In this document: piece by piece, positions 18,562-23,078 of the stretch
Layout: every line of letters starts with the position of its first letter
How positions within the stretch are numbered: position 1 is the stretch's first letter
DNA from: Silvimonas sp. JCM 19000
Lineage (GTDB): Bacteria > Pseudomonadota > Gammaproteobacteria > Burkholderiales > Chitinibacteraceae
Length of the DNA stretch: 23,078 nt
Assembly (NCBI GenBank): GCA_001313065.1
Contig: BBFD01000024.1
Location: 1-23,078 of the forward strand
Direction: 5' to 3'
Notes under the pieces: model-generated
What the model was told of the DNA's origin: nothing
Database searches by the model: none
What the model saw: the letters and a program-made list of their open reading frames with translations, nothing else
Translations under genes and position numbers: made by a program

Positions 18562-18659
18562 GCATAGGGTGGGTCCAGACCCACCTCTCAAAGCCATTTG
18601 CCACGTGCGGTGAGCGTGGCCCGCCACTTTGGTTGGTGGGTCCAAGCCCACCCTATGCG
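18562..18659. repeat. Dispersed palindromic repeat, copy 2 (best preserved ends)
   Basis: The left end is GCATAGGGTGGGTCCAGACC then CACC. The right end is GGTGGGTCCAAGCCCACC then CTATGC. The outer GCATAGGGTGGG pairs with CCCACCCTATGC, and each end is itself a palindrome, so two stem-loops or one long cruciform can form over about 98 bp. The right end contains the stop codon of the diguanylate cyclase gene. Confidence 0.82.
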
Positions 18660-20197
18660 GCGGTGACCAGGCCGATCGATTCGTCCCAGATGACAAACCC
18701 GTTCTTGCCGCGGTGTTTGGCTTCGTACATCGCGGCGTCGGCGCGGCGGGTGGCCAGGTCAAGGCTGAGGTGGGCGTCAAAGATGGCGATGCCAAGCTGC
18801 CGCTGATGCCGTAGCCGATTTCGCCAACGCGTTGCACGATGCGGCGGGCGATCGCATCAACTGCGTTCTGGCGTAATGCGGGGCGACGTTAACCGCCACC
18901 ACAAATTCATCGCCGCCCCAGCGCCCGGCCAGATCATCCGGCCGCAGGCAAGCGCGCAAGGCGGCGGCGGTGGCGATCAAGACCTGATCACCCGTGTCGT
19001 GGCCAAACTGGTCATTAACGGCCTTGAAGCCGTCCAGATCCAGCAACATAAACACCATGCAATCACCCGCCTGTAGCGACTGCTGCCGTTTACGCTCGGC
19101 CAGTTCCATCATTAATTTGCGGCCGTACAAGCCGGTGAGCGCATCGAGCTGCGCGGTTTCCAGTTCATCAATGATGCGGACCTGGTTGAGCGCGGCTTCC
19201 CGCAACAGCCGTTGCGCCTGGCTTTCACGCACGGTGGCACGAAACCCCCACAGCACGGCCGCCACCAGCACCGCCAGCGTAATGGCCGCCTCGATGGCCG
19301 TGGTGGCGGTGCGGATACGCCACGGCCGCAGCGCCAGATCGTGCGACAGTGCGGCGTAGCCGATCACGCCAAATTCCGGCACGCGTTGCCAGGCGGCAAT
19401 GCGTTGCACGTGGTCCAGCGGCGACGGCATATCGTAGATGCCGTTGCCGGCATCGCGATCACGATACAAGGCTTCGTCTTTGACCGACCGCCCCAGCACG
19501 GCGTCCAGATCGGGGGTGCGTGCCACGATGCGACCGTCTTCGCTATAGATGCCAAAGATAAAGCGCGCATCAAATGACATCAGCGCATAAAAAATCATTG
19601 AGGTTATCGATACGCAAGGCGACCAGCGCCACACCTTCGACATGGCCATCGCGCGCAAAAAATCGGCCGGGATACGCCGTATACCAACTTGTTCGAGACG
19701 CGGGAGCGAAATGCCGTCGAAACATAAAACCGCTGCCCGGCCAGCGCGGCCTTGAAGAAATCACGGTCGGCCGAATTGACATTGGTGGGCGCCGGATAGG
19801 CCGATGATTCCAGCACCGGCTTGCCGCTGCGATCAAAAAATCCACACCCCCTGGCAATCGCTCACGTTGTAGGCATAGCTTTTAAGTCGCCACCAGAAAT
19901 CGAGCGAATTGATCTGCGCAATCCCCCCCGCGGCCGATACCATGCCCAGCGTCTGTTGCAGCGCGTTGTCGGCCTCTTGCAGCGTGTTGCGCGCATGCGC
20001 CGCCGCCACCCGCGACAAAGAGCCGACGATGGCGCGCTGCTGGCGCATGGTTTCTTCGTAATCACGATAAACCGAATGCGCCGCGCTGCCTCCCAGCACC
20101 ACGCACAGCATGCCGATGACCGCCAGCTGTGGGTTTTTTTCTGGACAGTGCGCCGCAGACGGATCAGCCCGACGCGCCAGGAGACAGGAATACGCAT
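18653..20197 (-). CDS. dCache-GGDEF diguanylate cyclase (membrane sensor; six indels)
   Basis: The corrected protein has about 513 residues. It has an N-terminal membrane helix (LAVIGMLCVVLGGSAAHSVY) and a large periplasmic sensor with double-Cache features (SADRDFFKAALAGQRFYVST, VSRPIFARDGHVEGVALVAL). A second helix (ITLAVLVAAVLWGF) leads into a GGDEF domain starting LDALTGLYGRKL. The active site RWGGDEFVV is intact, and RPDD five residues earlier is an intact inhibitory I-site, so active, product-controlled c-di-GMP synthesis is expected. Indels: runs 20134-20140 (7, 5 expected), 19835-19840, 19657-19662 and 19589-19594 (6, 5 expected each), and single losses at 18870-18871 and near 18796. 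The start lies 3 bp after the fghA stop, so it is very likely the third gene of the frmA operon. The ligand is unknown. Confidence 0.88.
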
Positions 20198-20200
20198 GGC

Positions 20201-21043
20201 TTATTTGATCAGCGCGCGCGCGTGATGTTGGAGATGGTCATCGATCAGGCTGGCAATAAAGTAATAGCTGTGATCATAGCCAGCATGGCGCCGCAGCGTG
20301 AGCGGGTAGCCGGCGCTGCGGGCGCTGTTTTCCAGCGTCTCTGGTTGTAGTTCGCGCGCCAGAAACTCATCGGCTTCGCCCTGATCGATCAGCGTCGGCA
20401 CCGCTTGCCGTGCCTGGGCCAATAACAGGCTGGCATCCCATTCGCGCCAGTCTTCCGGCTGGTCACCCAGATAAGCGCGAAACGCCTTCTGCCCCACGGC
20501 GTGGCAGATGGATGACTGATCGGGCAAATGCCGAGATCGATTGATAGCGCCCCGGATTGCGCAGTGCCAGCACCAGGGCGCCGTGGCCGCCCATGGAATG
20601 CCCGGCGATGCCCCGTTGCGGTAGCACCGGCAATTCGGCTTCGATCAGCGCGGGCAACTCGTGCACCACGTAATCATGCATGCGGTAATGCGCGGCCCAC
20701 GGTGCTTGCGTGGCGTTCAGATAAAACCCCGCGCCCTGGCCAGATCGTAGGCCGGGTCGTTGGGCACGTGTTCGCCACGCGGGCTGGTGTCGGGGCACAC
20801 AATCGCCAGCCCCAGTTGCGCCGCCATCCGCTGCGCGCCGGCTTTCTGGATAAAGTTTTCTTCAGTACACGTCAGGCCAGACAGCCAGTACAGCACCGGC
20901 ACCTTGTGATGCGCAGTGGCTTGCGGCGGCAGATACACCGCAAATTTCATGTCGCAGGCCAGCACGTCAGAGTGATGGGCAAAACGATGCTGCCATCCTC
21001 CTGCAGCACGGTTGGCGGAGAGCGGCGTCAACAATTCGGGCAT
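20201..21043 (-). CDS. fghA: S-formylglutathione hydrolase (three single-base losses)
   Basis: This enzyme splits S-formylglutathione into formate and glutathione, the second step of formaldehyde removal. The sequence reads [20 protein letters not shown], then [13 protein letters not shown], and the nucleophile motif [17 protein letters not shown]. Next is [19 protein letters not shown], and the end has [15 protein letters not shown] with the likely catalytic His. Corrected length is about 281 residues, as in the FrmB/YeiG family. One base is lost near 20740, one at 20522-20524 and one near 20491; the reading is otherwise very family-like. Its start lies 12 bp after the frmA stop and its end is 3 bp from the cyclase start, so all three are coupled. 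Confidence 0.92.
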
Positions 21044-21055
21044 GGCTTTCTCGGT

Positions 21056-22248
<1,193 letters not shown>

Positions 22249-22336
22249 TCAACGTTCATGCTGATGGCATCGCAAATTCTGCTGGCGCGCTGCCTGGCGC
22301 AATCGCTGAGACCGCAGCAGATGCCCGGACCTGCGC

Positions 22337-22440
22337 GCGATAGCGGGGGTCAAGACCCACCACGCAAACCCGCAGCCTGGACACGCAATTTATGCGTTTC
22401 TCTCCAGGGCCTGCTGGTGGGTCTCGACCCACCCTATCGC
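22337..22440. repeat. Dispersed palindromic repeat, copy 3
   Basis: The left end reads GCGATAGCGGGGGTCAAGAC then CCACCA. The right end TGGTGGGTCTCGACCCACC then CTATCGC is its near inverted copy. The element spans 104 bp and has the same architecture as copy 2 but a different middle and slightly different tips (GCGATAG instead of GCATAG). It lies 46 bp beyond the antiporter stop. Confidence 0.8.
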
Positions 22441-22485
22441 TTCAGCGTGTTGCGGGCGGAGTCGGCGCTGGCCGTGCGGCATAGG

Positions 22486-23078
22486 TTATTTATCAAAGCG
22501 CGGCCGTTCCGAGAACGCGGCTTCGGCCAGATCGATTTCGCGCACCAGGGTAGATAGCGTTTCATCATTGATTTCATCGGCTTTATGCAGGCGATAGGCT
22601 TCTTCGCGTTCCGCCCGTACCGCCACGCCGCGCAGATTGCGCATCAGCGCTCTTCGCGCACCACGTGTTCGCGCGCTTCGGCCTGGGTTTCCAGCACGGC
22701 AATGCGGCGCCGATAGATTTCCATCAGTTGCGCGGCCAGCGTGGTGATGCTGGCGGCGTCGGTATCGCTCATATCCACGCCCAGCGCATCGCGTTCACGT
22801 TCCAGCGCGGCAATGGCGGCGTGCGCAATCGCTGCCCGTGCCCGATTTTCTTCGCGATGATGGCGCGTGTCGGTAGGCGCGCTGACATTGCGTAATAGCA
22901 GTGGCAGACCGCTTGCACCCAGCAATAAGGACAGCAGGATGATGGCGGCGGCAATAAAGATCACCAGATCACGCGCCGGGAATGGCGCGCCGCCGGGCAA
23001 GGTGAGCGGCAGCGCCAGCACACCGGCCAGCGTTACCGCGCCGCGCACGCCCCCCAATGTCATCAGGCTGAGCGTGCG
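22486..23078 (-). CDS. CPA1-type Na+/H+ antiporter, C-terminal part (cut by the window edge; one lost base)
   Basis: The visible part begins with MTLGGVRGAVTLAGVLALPL, which resembles the conserved GGxRGAVxLA helix of NhaP/NHE-like (CPA1) exchangers. A last membrane helix (DLVIFIAAAIILLSLLLGAS) is followed by a charged helical cytosolic tail of about 130 residues. The tail includes AIAALERERDALGVDMSD and ends AFSERPRFDK, with TAA at 22486-22488. These inner-membrane proteins swap Na+ or K+ for protons in pH and salt balance. One base is lost near 22648-22651 (REE-ALMRNLRG expected), truncating the open frame. The N-terminal membrane part lies outside the window, so ion preference cannot be judged. 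Confidence 0.82.

Noticed and set aside
22258..22557. A 99-residue plus-strand open frame
   Set aside because: It is made largely of repeat copy 3 and the antisense of the antiporter's end.

Overview
The window looks like chromosomal DNA of a motile, free-living, GC-rich betaproteobacterium. Gene content and protein sequences (DUF3579 beside argF, DUF2788, PpnP, YajQ, the trxA-rho-rpmE2 order, flgJKL) fit the Neisseriales (Chromobacteriaceae/Chitinibacteraceae) best. That placement is inference from recognised families; no search was run.

Layout. 1-1687 (+): the tail of a Pro/Ala-linker protein and a YkuD L,D-transpeptidase, both ending in what looks like the same NTF2/Cds6-like domain. 1774-2991 (-): a PhaB/FabG-type SDR reductase and a DUF3579 protein. 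3249-6104 (+): argF, a LysE/RhtB exporter and argG. 6209-7695 (+): DUF2788 membrane protein, ppnP, yajQ and a small DUF3149 membrane protein behind a perfect FNR-type box. 7768-13224 (-): an ArnT-like glycosyltransferase, rpmE2, rho, trxA and radA. 13525-18505 (-): flgJ, flgK and flgL, each with its own recognisable flagellar promoter (sigma-54 for flgJ, sigma-28 for flgK and flgL). 18653-22173 (-): frmA, fghA and a dCache-GGDEF diguanylate cyclase, packed like one operon for glutathione-dependent formaldehyde oxidation plus c-di-GMP signalling. 22486-23078 (-): the C-terminal part of a CPA1-type Na+/H+ antiporter, cut by the window edge.

The key caveat is that most genes here, including the normally indispensable rho, argG, argF and rpmE2, are broken by small indels with a strong pattern. 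A/T runs that should be 5-7 long are 1 or 2 too long (about 24 sites). Short runs or doublets, mostly G/C, have lost one base (about 19 sites). Each reading frame is restored by undoing these. I therefore treat them as sequence or assembly errors and annotate full-length genes across them, giving the indel positions.

A dispersed palindromic repeat of about 100 bp with the core GGTGGGTCCAGACCCACC occurs three times between genes (13402, 18562, 22337). One copy supplies the stop codon of the diguanylate cyclase gene. The most interesting biology is the frmA-fghA-cyclase unit, the mixed sigma-54/sigma-28 control of flgJKL and the FNR-box small membrane protein.
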